This document shows, one piece after another, positions 8,186-17,033 of a stretch of DNA of 64,000 nt. Position 1 is the stretch's first letter. Every line of letters starts with the position of its first letter. The DNA comes from Martelella lutilitoris (GTDB lineage Bacteria > Pseudomonadota > Alphaproteobacteria > Rhizobiales > Rhizobiaceae): contig NZ_VCLB01000001.1 of assembly GCF_005924265.1 (NCBI RefSeq), positions 124,001 to 188,000 on the forward strand. Direction: 5' to 3'. The position numbers and the translations under genes are program-made. A model generated the notes under the pieces. It was not told where the DNA came from and did not search any database. It saw only the letters and a list, made by a program, of their open reading frames with translations.

Positions 8186-8689
8186 TCACGCCGTCACTTT
8201 CAAGACAAGCGGCTCGTGCCCGGTCGCCCGGATGAAGCGCAGCAGATCATCGCGGCCGATCGATGTAGTCGCCGTATTGCGCAAGGGGTGGCAATTGATG
8301 ATCTCGTTTTCCATCAGGTCCGCGTCGAGGATGAAGGTGACCTGATGCGCCGTGTCGTTGATCGCGCCAAGTGCGGTGACCGATCCCGGCTCGACGCCGA
8401 GATAATCCATCATCGCGTCCGGCTTGCCGAAGGAGACCCGGCCCGATGCGCCGATCAGATTATGCACCTGTTTCAGATCCACCGTCGCATATTCCTCGAC
8501 GGTGAGCAGGAAATAGCGGCTCTTCTTGTCCTTGACGAACAGGTTCTTGGTGTGGCCGCCCGGAATTTCCGCGCGCAGATCATCGCCCTCGGCAACGGTA
8601 AAGACCGCGCGGTGCTCGCGGTTGTCGTAAGTGATCCCGAGTTCGTCGAGGAAGGCGAAGAGATCGTCGGCGGTCTTGGTCTCGGTCAT
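8186..8689 (-). CDS. Prolyl-tRNA deacylase/YbaK (ProX-type) domain protein
   Basis: A 167-residue single-domain protein of the YbaK/ProXp family, which hydrolyses mischarged aminoacyl-tRNAs such as alanyl-tRNA(Pro) in trans. The conserved basic KNLFVKDKK segment and GSVTALGAIND motif are present. The ATG at 8689 (MTETKTADD) matches the family start better than one 54 bases upstream. It is a stand-alone editing factor, consistent with alphaproteobacteria that carry a short prolyl-tRNA synthetase lacking the editing insertion. The neighbours are unrelated, although the thioredoxin gene follows on the same strand. Confidence 0.88.
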   Translation of the reverse strand: MTETKTADDLFAFLDELGITYDNREHRAVFTVAEGDDLRAEIPGGHTKNLFVKDKKSRYFLLTVEEYATVDLKQVHNLIGASGRVSFGKPDAMMDYLGVEPGSVTALGAINDTAHQVTFILDADLMENEIINCHPLRNTATTSIGRDDLLRFIRATGHEPLVLKVTA

Positions 8690-8810
8690 GGCGGCTGGCA
8701 CTTTGCAAGGACGTGAGAATGATCGCGCCTGTTTCACCACCATTCAGGCCCAAATGCAACAATGGCCCCGCTTGCGCGGAGCCATTGCGTTAATGCCGAT
8801 GAGGGCGACC

Positions 8811-10406
8811 TCAGACGCCGCAAAGGCTGACCGTCATGCCCATCTTCGCCGCCAGAGCCGCCTTGGCCATCATCGCCTTGTCTGCGTCTTCGGCCGAAAG
8901 CGCATAGACGACCTGAATGTGGTTCGCCTTGTGGCGGGCCATCATCTGGTCGCGGGAAACACCGGTCAGCACCGCGTTCATGATCGGCCAGGGATAATCC
9001 GTGGCGCGGCTGCGACGCTCGCATTCTTCCGCCGGCAGCTTGACCGCCTGGCCGCGGCCGATATCCATGTGAAGCGCGCCGTCCTTGACGAAGATGCGGC
9101 TCCAGACGATCTCGCCGGGCCTGGCATAGCCCTTCAACGTGCCGCCGCCGAAGGGGAAGAACATGGACGGCTGACGATAGCTTTCCGAACCGGCCCAGCC
9201 GCCCTCGTGATGGGCAGGCGGCACGGCGCCGGAAATCTCGAACACCCAGACGAAATCGTCGCGCGAGCCGGACTTGTCGGCGTCGCCCCAGCGCAGGTCG
9301 TGCAGCGTCGTCTCCACCGGCTGGCCGAGCGCGCGATGCAGGCGATTGGTCAGCACCGCATCCAGCCCGGCGCATTCATCGACCTCGTTGAAATGCACGA
9401 TCGCCTGACCCTCTCGGATGATCGAACCGTCTGCGCGCGCCACCGGCGGGCGGTCGTCATTGTTGAGCATGCCCTCGACCAGATCGGAGGCCGGCAACAG
9501 GTCCTTCAGGCCCTGCTGGTACTGAATGCCGATCGCCTCGCAGCCGAAGAAATCGGCAAGCCGGACGGCGGCGATATACATGCGGCACTGATCGATGACC
9601 TGATCCTCGGTCAGTTCCTCCTTCGGGTCGGAGCCGAAATGGAAGGTCATGCCCTTGTCGAGCATCCACTGATAGGCGGCGCGCGCTTCCTCTTCGGGAA
9701 CCTGTTTGGTCGCATGGTAGAGCGCCGACTGCGACAGCCGCTCCTTGAACACGCCGATCGGCATCAGCATCTCGTCGGGGATGATGGCATTGTACATGCC
9801 CATGCAGCCCTCGTCGAAGACGCCCATGATCACCTTGTTGCCGGCCATATCGGCGGCGATGTCATCGGCAAGACCTGCGAGTTCGGCGGGCACGGCCGTT
9901 GCGTCGAAGGGGCGGACATGGCTTTCGTCGTGGGCGATGGTGCCGCTCTCGAGCCAGCTCTTCAGGCCAGAACGGAAGAAATCATCCTCGAAACTTTCGC
10001 TCCAGAGCGAGGAATAGGCGATGCCGGCCTTGGTCAGCGACCCGTTGAGGTTCAAAAGGCCGACGAGACCCGGCCACTGTCCCGACCAGTTGGCGACCGT
10101 CAGGATCGGCCCCTTGTGCGAGGAAAGCCCCGGCAGAACGTGATGCGAATACTGCCAGACGGCCTCCGCCACGATGATCGGCGCATGCGGCTCGATCGTC
10201 CGGAACACATCCATGCCCTCGCGCTGGGTGGCGATGAAGCCGTGGCCCTCTGGCTTGACCGGATGGGCGCGCTTCAGCGTGTGGCCCATTTCGGCAACGA
10301 CGGCGGCAAGCTTGTCCTCCATCGCCTTCTGCGTTGGCCAGCATTTGGTATTGGCGCTCTCGCGCAGGTCGCCGCTGGCCACCAGCATGATCTCGGTCAT
10401 CTTCAT
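8811..10406 (-). CDS. L-fucose isomerase-like protein
   Basis: A 531-residue protein resembling the FucI/AraA sugar isomerase superfamily. It has a leading nucleotide-fold-like half with a [11 protein letters not shown] segment, and a C-terminal half rich in acidic residues that could bind metal, including [10 protein letters not shown] and the [13 protein letters not shown] stretch. FucI family proteins are about 590 residues, so this one is somewhat short. A ketose-aldose isomerisation is expected, but the sugar cannot be named. No transporter, kinase or regulator lies beside it, so it is an orphan. A GGGAGGAT site precedes the start; a second ATG two codons on is also possible. Confidence 0.7.
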   Translation of the reverse strand: MKMTEIMLVASGDLRESANTKCWPTQKAMEDKLAAVVAEMGHTLKRAHPVKPEGHGFIATQREGMDVFRTIEPHAPIIVAEAVWQYSHHVLPGLSSHKGPILTVANWSGQWPGLVGLLNLNGSLTKAGIAYSSLWSESFEDDFFRSGLKSWLESGTIAHDESHVRPFDATAVPAELAGLADDIAADMAGNKVIMGVFDEGCMGMYNAIIPDEMLMPIGVFKERLSQSALYHATKQVPEEEARAAYQWMLDKGMTFHFGSDPKEELTEDQVIDQCRMYIAAVRLADFFGCEAIGIQYQQGLKDLLPASDLVEGMLNNDDRPPVARADGSIIREGQAIVHFNEVDECAGLDAVLTNRLHRALGQPVETTLHDLRWGDADKSGSRDDFVWVFEISGAVPPAHHEGGWAGSESYRQPSMFFPFGGGTLKGYARPGEIVWSRIFVKDGALHMDIGRGQAVKLPAEECERRSRATDYPWPIMNAVLTGVSRDQMMARHKANHIQVVYALSAEDADKAMMAKAALAAKMGMTVSLCGV

Positions 10407-10787
10407 ATCCTCCCGATTATCTCTTCAACAAGGTCTTGCCGCGCTCTGGCCGTCTGTGCGGCGGCGTATGTCAAAACAACGGCAAACCGGCATTTTTTGC
10501 TTGCAAATTCGTGTCAGCAACCTTGTTAGCGCCAGAAAAGCGGCTTGTCCAGACAGAAAGGGCGACCCCGAAAATGCCTGTCCGAGGACCATGGCGCTGC
10601 GCAGACGCTTCGCCCGACGATGTACCAGGCACGCGTTGTTCGACGGCACTCGGCGCCCTGGCGGATGATGTCCCGACCACCGGAATCCGGCTCCCTTCAG
10701 GGATTGCCACGACCACACTGCTAAGGAACTGAAATTGATAGGCTATTTTCAACCCGCAAAAAAAAGCAGAAATCCGTCATTTGCCTG
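10407..10787. other. Intergenic region without supported genes
   Basis: The first 300 bases are GC-rich and hold only short overlapping open frames without ribosome sites or family features. The composition becomes AT-rich near 10735-10790, ahead of the tRNA promoter. Nothing else was recognised. Confidence 0.5.
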
Positions 10788-10816
10788 TTGCATTTGAAAT
10801 CGGGTTAGGCCATATA
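10788..10816 (+). promoter_or_regulatory. Candidate promoter for tRNA-Gly
   Basis: TTGCAT at 10788-10793 and CATATA at 10811-10816 are separated by 17 bases, a reasonable sigma-70 pair for a rhizobial promoter. The tRNA begins 62 bases beyond the -10 box. Confidence 0.45.
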
Positions 10817-10878
10817 CGCCCTCGTCGCCGACATGGTGACACCGCCGGTCACCGACTTACCCCAGACCGGTCTTGTGA

Positions 10879-10953
10879 GCGGGTGTAGCTCAGGGGTAGA
10901 GCACAACCTTGCCAAGGTTGGGGTCGAGGGTTCGAATCCCTTCGCCCGCTCCA
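10879..10953 (+). tRNA. tRNA-Gly (GCC)
   Basis: A 75-base cloverleaf including an encoded CCA. The acceptor arms GCGGGTG and CGCCCGC pair (one G-T). The D-arm stems are GCTC/GAGC. The anticodon stem CAACC/GGTTG encloses TTGCCAA with anticodon GCC. The T-arm is GAGGG-TTCGAAT-CCCTT. It reads GGC and GGT glycine codons. Confidence 0.97.
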
Positions 10954-11349
10954 GTTTCCCTCCTCAGTTGACCAGCTTCGGTTATTTTGGGCTTTGGCTC
11001 CGAGGGCTGTCCGGCTCTGCCGCTGCGGCGCAGTCATGCCGATCCGGAAGACCTGCCATTCGGCTGTTGCATGCCTCAGTCTGAACGCGTTTGCGCGCCG
11101 TCCGCGCGCCAATATTGACGAAATCCAAAAAGAACAACAAATCCAGTACTCTACAAATAAATCGTCGCCAAGACTTCAGGAAAGGGCCGCTTTCTCCAGT
11201 TAACGTCAAGTTCCGTCTGTTCCGTTTGCGGCGAAAGCAGATCAAAAATGCGGCATCAGCTAATGACTTTTCCGCCAAGACGGGTTAGAACAGGATACAT
11301 TCAATTCATCTTAACAATATAAGCGATTGCAAACACAGAGGGTGCTTCA
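10954..11349. other. Intergenic region ahead of the sugar transferase
   Basis: No gene is supported in these 396 bases. Composition falls from GC-rich to AT-rich towards the sugar transferase gene (about 11105-11165 and 11285-11345), so the promoter of that gene probably lies in the last 150 bases. No clear operator was found. Confidence 0.45.
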
Positions 11350-12069
11350 GTGAGCGCGGCGGATTTTCAGGCCTCCCCCACGGCCCATATTCAGGAGATG
11401 ACCTCATTGCCCCGTCGGGCATTTGGCCACGAGCTTGTTTTTTCTGACAATTCCGGGAAACGAAAACTGCAGCTGGCGCTCAAGCGCCTGTTCGATATCG
11501 CCATTTCCTTTGGCGCTTTGGTTGCGCTTGCACCCCTCTTTCTTGTTGTGGCGGTGCTCATCAAACTTGACAGCCCCGGCCCGGTCTTTTTCAGCCAGGT
11601 GCGCTGGGGCCGTTACGGCAAGAAGATCAACATCTTCAAGTTCCGTTCGATGCGCAACGACCTCGGCGACAAGACAGGCGTGAAGCAGACAGTCGAGAAC
11701 GACCCGCGCATCACCAAGATCGGCGCCTTTTTGCGGCGCACGAATATTGATGAGCTGCCGCAGCTCTTCAATGTCCTGCGTGGAGACATGTCGTTGATCG
11801 GCCCGCGTTGCCACGCCGTCGGCATGCTGGCAAGCGGCATGCTGTTTGAGGAACTGGTGCCGGAATATCACCAGCGCCACGTCATGCGGCCGGGCCTGAG
11901 CGGTCTCGCCCAGATCCGCGGATGGCGCGGACCGACGACACGGCGCGGCGAGGCGCGCGCCCGGATCATGTGCGATCTCTATTACGTGTCGAACTACAGC
12001 TTCATGCTCGACATGCAGATCCTTCTGGCGACGATCCGCTCGGAAGTGGGCCGCGGCACCGGGTTTTAG
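11350..12069 (+). CDS. ExoY-like sugar transferase (polyprenyl-phosphate glycosyl-1-P transferase)
   Basis: A 239-residue membrane enzyme that would move a sugar-1-phosphate onto undecaprenyl phosphate, the first step of exopolysaccharide repeat assembly. After a KRLFDI start, residues about 47-75 form one hydrophobic anchor. The catalytic bacterial sugar transferase domain carries SPGPVFFSQVR, the KFRSM box and RRTNIDELPQLFNVLRGD. Length fits ExoY of rhizobia. It begins with GTG after a GAGGG site. No other polysaccharide genes flank it, so it may serve a locus elsewhere. The donor sugar (galactose or glucose) is not determinable. Confidence 0.92.
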   Translation: MSAADFQASPTAHIQEMTSLPRRAFGHELVFSDNSGKRKLQLALKRLFDIAISFGALVALAPLFLVVAVLIKLDSPGPVFFSQVRWGRYGKKINIFKFRSMRNDLGDKTGVKQTVENDPRITKIGAFLRRTNIDELPQLFNVLRGDMSLIGPRCHAVGMLASGMLFEELVPEYHQRHVMRPGLSGLAQIRGWRGPTTRRGEARARIMCDLYYVSNYSFMLDMQILLATIRSEVGRGTGF

Positions 12070-12143
12070 GTCCGGGCGGCCATACCGGACACGCAAAGAA
12101 TTCGATCCGGCCCGCTATCTCTGCCGACAAAGACTTCGACAAC

Positions 12144-12173
12144 AAGCCGCCGGCGTCCTGCGTCGGCGGCTTT
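12144..12173. terminator. Bidirectional intrinsic terminator
   Basis: AAGCCGCCG (12144-12152) pairs with CGGCGGCTT (12164-12172) between two convergent genes. The A/T ends of the stem give short U tracts on both strands. Confidence 0.7.
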
Positions 12174-12197
12174 CGCCTGCCGGGGCAGGGCAGCCCA

Positions 12198-13682
12198 TTA
12201 CCAACTCTTCAGCGCCCGCAGCTCCGGCGTCTTCTTGAACATATGCTCGTCCATGCGGGCGAGCAGCGTATCGAGCGTCGAAACCCCTTCGCCCACCGCC
12301 GGCCCCTTGTTCAGCATCACGCATTCGGCCCGCGCGCCCATAGCCGCATCGGTCATCTCCCCGCGCGAGGGCACGCCGGACTTGACCAGGTTTTCCAGAA
12401 CCTGCGTCGCCCAGATCACCGGCACGCCGGCCGCCTCGCAGATCCACAGGATCTCCTCCTGCATCTCCGCAAGCCGTTCGAAGCCGATTTCGGCGGCAAG
12501 ATCGCCGCGCGCGATCATCACGGCGAACTCCCTTTTTCCGGCCGCGCGCGCAATAAGCGCCGGCAGGTTCTTCACCGCCTCGGGCCGCTCGATCTTGGCG
12601 ACGACGCCGAGACCGGGATTGCCGTTGCCGCCGGCGCCGAGTTCCCGGTCGAGCAGGTCGAGGTCGTCCGGCCGCGAGACGAAGGAATAGCCGACCATAT
12701 CGGCGCATTCGACCACGGTCGAAATATCGCCCTCGTCCTTGGCCGTGAGCGGTGAAAGGCCGAGGGCAGTATCGGGCAGGTTGATACCTTTCTCGGGCTT
12801 CAGCCGCGCGCCGTTTGCCTTGGCGCGTTCAACCCTGATCACCGCCATGCCGTCGCCAACCTCTGTCACCACGGTCTGCAGCTTGCCGTCGTCGTAGAGC
12901 ACCCGGTCACCGACCTTCAGCCGCGTCACCATTTCCGGCAGCGATACGCTGACGGCAAAACGGACATCATCGAAAAGCGATGGCTCGCCCGAGGCCACGA
13001 GGCGAATGCGGTCGCCGACATTGGCCTTCAGCTTGCGTTCGGCGAGCAGGACCTGTTCGGTGCGGATCTTGGGGCCGGCGATATCCATCAGCACGGCGAT
13101 GCGCCGCCCGGCCGCATCGCCCGCCGCCCGCACATGCTTCGCCATGGCCCGCCAGGCCTCCGGTCCGTCATGGGCGCAGTTGATGCGGGCGATATCCATG
13201 CCGCGGCGCACGAGATCGGCGACGAAAGCCGGGTCTTCCGCCGCCTCGCTTGCGAGCGTCACCATGATGCGGCTGCGCCGATGGGCGGGCGGCGGGCCGA
13301 ACATCAGGTCGGTGGCCTGTTCCAGCCGCGCCTCGCCGGCGAAGAACGCGTCCGACGATGGCAACGCCACGGGGCTTTGCCGTCCGGCCCGCGCCGCAAG
13401 GGCGACAAGCACGGCATCGAGCGTGGGCAGAACCCGGCTCTCCAGCCGGCCAAGCGAGGAAAGCCCGTGGCGCATCAGCGCGCGCTGCAGCGGACGGACA
13501 TCGTGATGGCGGAGCGCCAGGTAATGCGCGAGATTGACGATGCCCGGCAGCGAAGCCGCCTCCGGTCCGAAACCCTGCAAGATCGGGCGCGCCTCGTTTG
13601 CCACCAGGTCGCGCAGGCTTTCCACGCGCTCCGTCAGGCCCCAGACATCGTCCATGTCGGCAAAATGCTCGAAGGCAACCAT
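12198..13682 (-). CDS. Pyruvate kinase, atypical architecture
   Basis: A 494-residue enzyme expected to convert phosphoenolpyruvate and ADP to pyruvate and ATP. The barrel starts only near residue 137 (RSRIMVTL). Its core has the GPKIRTE segment, a B-domain region, the active-site Lys/Glu in VVAKIERPE, and the metal-binding ARGDLAAEIG. The first 135 residues are an extension without recognised motif. The chain stops soon after TLDTLLARMDEH, so the usual allosteric C-terminal domain is missing. The catalytic core looks intact. Regulation must differ from the classical tetramer. A second, canonical pyruvate kinase may exist elsewhere in the genome. Confidence 0.85.
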   Translation of the reverse strand: MVAFEHFADMDDVWGLTERVESLRDLVANEARPILQGFGPEAASLPGIVNLAHYLALRHHDVRPLQRALMRHGLSSLGRLESRVLPTLDAVLVALAARAGRQSPVALPSSDAFFAGEARLEQATDLMFGPPPAHRRSRIMVTLASEAAEDPAFVADLVRRGMDIARINCAHDGPEAWRAMAKHVRAAGDAAGRRIAVLMDIAGPKIRTEQVLLAERKLKANVGDRIRLVASGEPSLFDDVRFAVSVSLPEMVTRLKVGDRVLYDDGKLQTVVTEVGDGMAVIRVERAKANGARLKPEKGINLPDTALGLSPLTAKDEGDISTVVECADMVGYSFVSRPDDLDLLDRELGAGGNGNPGLGVVAKIERPEAVKNLPALIARAAGKREFAVMIARGDLAAEIGFERLAEMQEEILWICEAAGVPVIWATQVLENLVKSGVPSRGEMTDAAMGARAECVMLNKGPAVGEGVSTLDTLLARMDEHMFKKTPELRALKSW

Positions 13683-13847
13683 GACCTACTCCTCCCTTTC
13701 TCTTCCCGTCACCAGATAGACCGATTTTCACGACCATTCCATGACAGGGATCATGGGGGCGGTCCGGCTTGCGCGAGACGGACGGGCGGGTCTATGGAAG
13801 GGCGACCGGTTTTCCGGCTGTTGAATGCAAGGCAGGAGTTTCACACC

Positions 13848-14897
13848 ATGCATGGCGAATACAAGGTTCCCGGCGGCAAGCTGGTGGTCGCCGACGTCGA
13901 ATTGCGCGACGACAGGCTTTCCAGCGTCCAGATCGCCGGCGACTTCTTCCTCGAGCCGCCGGAGGCGCTTTCCGACCTCTGCGACGCCCTTGAAGGCCTG
14001 CCGGCGACAAGTTCGGCCGAGACGATGGTCGCGGCGCTGAAGGCGAAGTTGAGGCCCGATGCCGCCCTGATCGGCTTCAGCCTGGAATCGGTGGCGATCG
14101 CCGTGCGCCGGGCGCTGGGCGTTGCCAAGACCTGGCGCGATTTCGAATGGGAAATCATCGACACCGGCGCTGAGACCCCGGCCATGCATCTCGCCATAGA
14201 CGATGTTCTCGCGCGCGCCGTTGCCGAAGGCCGTCGCGCGCCGACGCTGCGCTTCTGGGAATGGGAGCGACCAGCCATCATCATCGGCGCGTTCCAGTCT
14301 CTGAAGAACGAGGTGGATCTGGAAGCGACCGAAAGGCTCGGCGTTCAGACGGTGCGCCGGGTGACCGGCGGCGGGGCGATGTTCGTCGAGCCGGGCACCG
14401 CGATCACCTATTCGCTCTATGCGCCGGGCGAACTGGTCGACGGCATGAGCTTTGCCGACAGCTATGCCTTTCTCGACAACTGGGTGCTGAAGGCGCTCAA
14501 TGATCTGGGCGTCGATGCCTTCTACAAGCCGCTCAACGACATTGCGAGCTCGAAAGGCAAGATCGGCGGCGCCGCGCAGAAGCGCTATGGCGGCGGCACC
14601 GTGCTGCACCACGTGACCATGGCCTATGACATGGACGCCGACAAGATGATGCAGGTGCTGCGGATCGGCCGGGAAAAGCTCTCCGACAAGGGCACCAAGA
14701 GTGCGGCCAAGCGCGTCGATCCCGTCCGCAGCCAGACCGGGCTCGATCGCCGGGCGGTGATCGACCGGATGAAGGCGACCTTCACGGACCTGAACGGCGG
14801 GCGCGACGGCAAGGTGACGCCGGAGGAATACAAGGCGGCCGAGGCGCTGGCGGACGAGAAGTTCGCGACGCCGGAATGGCTGGCTTCGATCCCGTAA
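13848..14897 (+). CDS. Lipoate-protein ligase family protein with N-terminal accessory domain
   Basis: A 349-residue protein that should activate lipoate or octanoate and attach it to a lipoyl domain. Residues about 1-95 resemble the small LplA accessory (LplB-like) domain, which is C-terminal in Escherichia coli LplA. Residues about 100-330 are the catalytic ligase domain with RRVTGGGAMFVEPG and the Lys-containing KGKIGGAAQKR loop. The start follows an AGGAG site at about 13832. Longer upstream open frame lies antisense to the pyruvate kinase gene and is not coding. The following sugar kinase gene starts 12 bases after its stop, so they may be co-transcribed. Confidence 0.85.
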   Translation: MHGEYKVPGGKLVVADVELRDDRLSSVQIAGDFFLEPPEALSDLCDALEGLPATSSAETMVAALKAKLRPDAALIGFSLESVAIAVRRALGVAKTWRDFEWEIIDTGAETPAMHLAIDDVLARAVAEGRRAPTLRFWEWERPAIIIGAFQSLKNEVDLEATERLGVQTVRRVTGGGAMFVEPGTAITYSLYAPGELVDGMSFADSYAFLDNWVLKALNDLGVDAFYKPLNDIASSKGKIGGAAQKRYGGGTVLHHVTMAYDMDADKMMQVLRIGREKLSDKGTKSAAKRVDPVRSQTGLDRRAVIDRMKATFTDLNGGRDGKVTPEEYKAAEALADEKFATPEWLASIP

Positions 14898-14909
14898 AGG
14901 CTTGCGACG

Positions 14910-15812
14910 ATGGGCGGCTTCTACCTCGGATGCGATATCGGCGGTACGGGCGCCCGCTTCGTCCTGGTCGATGCGGCGGGAAGCCCCGTCAGGCGCGGCA
15001 CCGCTCCCGGCGCGAGCGCGCTCCTTGCCGCGCCGGACGACCGGGCCCGCCTCGAGGCAAGTTTCAGGCGCATCGGCGCAAGCCTGCCGCATCCCCTCGA
15101 TGCCGCAATGATCGGGCTTTCCGGCTACGGGCCGGAAGCCCTTGACGACATCGCCGCGCTCTTCACGCAAACAACCGGTATCTTGCCCAACCGTCTCACC
15201 CTTTGCGATGATATCGAACTGGCCTGTCGCGTTCTGTTTGCGCCCGGCGAAGGCCACCTGGTCTCGGCCGGCACAGGCGTCATCGGCAGCCATTTCAGGG
15301 CGGATGGTTCACGGCTTCGCATCGGCGGCCGCGGGCTGATGATCGATGACGCGGGCTCGGGCGGATGGATTGCACTGGCTGCCATCCGCGCGCTCTACCG
15401 CAGGGTGGACGAAGACGGCGCATATGGCGAGATGGCGGGCCTTGCCGCACAGGTTTTCGAGATGATCGGCAGCGATGACTGGGCAGACGTCAAGCGCCTT
15501 GTCTATGGCGGCGACCGGGGGCGGATCGGCGCGCTTTCGCTGGCCGTCGCCAGGGCCGCTGATTCCGGCGACCCGTATGCGCAAGACCTTCTGGAAGAGG
15601 CAGGCCGCGAAATCGCGCGGCTCGGCAATATTCTGATCGCCCGCGCCGGCGACCTGCCTGTCGCCTTTGTCGGCGGCGTTCTGCGTCTCTCGCCGGTGAT
15701 CGGAGAGACGATTGCGGATAAGCTCAACGGCGTCGCGCTGTTTCCCAAGGCCGATATCGCAGAGGGCGCGGCGGAACTGGCGCGCCGCGCCTTTCAGCGC
15801 CAGTCCGAATAG
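14910..15812 (+). CDS. BadF/BadG/BcrA/BcrD-type ATPase, probable N-acetylglucosamine kinase
   Basis: A 300-residue member of the ASKHA kinase superfamily. The phosphate-1 motif GCDIGGTGARFVLVD is at the N-terminus. A GTGVIGSHF phosphate-2 motif and a C-terminal VAFVGGVLRL adenosine motif follow in the expected order. Stand-alone members of this length are commonly annotated as N-acetylglucosamine or glucosamine kinases. The substrate is not proven by sequence. Its 3' end overlaps the convergent KamA-type gene by 19 bases, so no separate terminator fits between them. Confidence 0.78.
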   Translation: MGGFYLGCDIGGTGARFVLVDAAGSPVRRGTAPGASALLAAPDDRARLEASFRRIGASLPHPLDAAMIGLSGYGPEALDDIAALFTQTTGILPNRLTLCDDIELACRVLFAPGEGHLVSAGTGVIGSHFRADGSRLRIGGRGLMIDDAGSGGWIALAAIRALYRRVDEDGAYGEMAGLAAQVFEMIGSDDWADVKRLVYGGDRGRIGALSLAVARAADSGDPYAQDLLEEAGREIARLGNILIARAGDLPVAFVGGVLRLSPVIGETIADKLNGVALFPKADIAEGAAELARRAFQRQSE

Positions 15813-16873
15813 CGGTGGCGCACGCCCAGGTAATCCTCGACCTGATAGTCGCCTGCTGCTTCCAGCTCTTCCAGATAGACAGGCCCGACCGGCACCTTGC
15901 CGTGGCCGCCCGGAATATCGAGGACATAGGTCGGCAGGCAAAGGCCTGAAACCCGGCCGCGAAGCGCCCGCATGATCGCCTGCCCGCGCGTGATCGGCAC
16001 GGCGAAATGGCTGACGCCCTTCGCGTGGTCGAGGTGATGCAGGTAATAGGGCTTGACCCGGTTCGTCAAAAGCGCGCGGAAAAGGGCGGCAAGCGTCTCC
16101 GCATCGTCGTTGACGTCCTTCAGCAGCACGGTCTGCGAGAACAGCGGCATGCCGCTGTCGGCGAGCCGGGCAAGCCCCGCCCTCACCACATCCGTCAGTT
16201 CGCGAACGTGGTTGACATGGATGACGATGTTGACCGTCTTTCCCGCCCGTTTCAGCGCCGAAACCAGATTTTCGCTTACGCGTTCGGGGGAGACCAGCGG
16301 CGCGCGGGTGTGGAAGCGAATGACGCCGACATGGGCGATATCACCGAGCGCCTCCATCAGTGACCCGAGCCGTCGGTCGGAGAGCACCAGGGGATCACCG
16401 CCGGAGAGGATCACCTCGAAGATCTCCTCATGCGCACGGATATAGTCAAGCGCGGCCTCCAGCTCCGCGCCGTCAAGCGCGGCCTCCGGCTTGCCGACGC
16501 TCTCGCGGCGGAAACAGAAGCGGCAATAGACCTGGCAGCTATGGGTCGGCTTCAGCAGCAAGCGGTCGGGATAGCGATGGGTGATGCCCTTTACGCGCTC
16601 GAAAACCTGATCGCCGATCGGGTCCTCGCTTTCATCCTCATGATGATCGAGCTCGCGCGCATCCGGCACATACTGGGCGCGCAAGGGGTCGTCTGCGGGA
16701 GCACCGTCCAGCGTCTCCAGCACATGGGCGGGAATGCGGATGCGGAAGTTTTCCGCCACAGCCTCAAGCGCGGCGCTGTCATCCGGATGGGCCAGACCGT
16801 GGCGCACAAGACCGGCCGCACTCACCACCGCTTTTGCACCGCTCTTCGTCATCTCAGCCGCACCGCCCGTCAT
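15794..16873 (-). CDS. KamA/EpmB-like lysine 2,3-aminomutase family radical SAM protein
   Basis: A 359-residue radical SAM enzyme. The CxxxCxxC cluster motif is at Cys113, Cys117 and Cys120. The PLP-binding Lys occurs in PGGHGKVP near the C-terminus, so both cofactors of a lysine 2,3-aminomutase should bind. Length is closer to EpmB (about 340), which makes beta-lysine for elongation factor P, than to catabolic KamA (about 410). The partner ligase epmA and efp are not in the window. The start at 16873 has an AGGACC site; a second ATG lies 7 codons on. It is divergent from the ThDP enzyme gene. Confidence 0.85.
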   Translation of the reverse strand: MTGGAAEMTKSGAKAVVSAAGLVRHGLAHPDDSAALEAVAENFRIRIPAHVLETLDGAPADDPLRAQYVPDARELDHHEDESEDPIGDQVFERVKGITHRYPDRLLLKPTHSCQVYCRFCFRRESVGKPEAALDGAELEAALDYIRAHEEIFEVILSGGDPLVLSDRRLGSLMEALGDIAHVGVIRFHTRAPLVSPERVSENLVSALKRAGKTVNIVIHVNHVRELTDVVRAGLARLADSGMPLFSQTVLLKDVNDDAETLAALFRALLTNRVKPYYLHHLDHAKGVSHFAVPITRGQAIMRALRGRVSGLCLPTYVLDIPGGHGKVPVGPVYLEELEAAGDYQVEDYLGVRHRYSDWR

Positions 16874-17033
16874 TCTGCAAGGTCCTGCCTTTTCCGACCC
16901 GCCTTCTACGCCATCCGACCGTCAAAACAAAGGGTGCGTTCGTGTCGCTAATAAATTCACATATCACTACATAATTGCGCTTGGCAGAATTAAATGGATG
17001 ATCTAGTTTGCGGGAACGATTGGGAGGACATCC

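Noticed and set aside
8631-10529. Long plus-strand open frame
   Set aside because: Antisense to the FucI-like isomerase gene; no recognisable motifs.
10849-11112. Open frames over the tRNA-Gly and its flank
   Set aside because: They cross the tRNA gene and contain its reverse translation; not coding.
13134-13847. Upstream extension of the lipoate ligase frame
   Set aside because: The extension lies antisense to pyruvate kinase. An AGGAG site and a family-like start fit the ATG at 13848.
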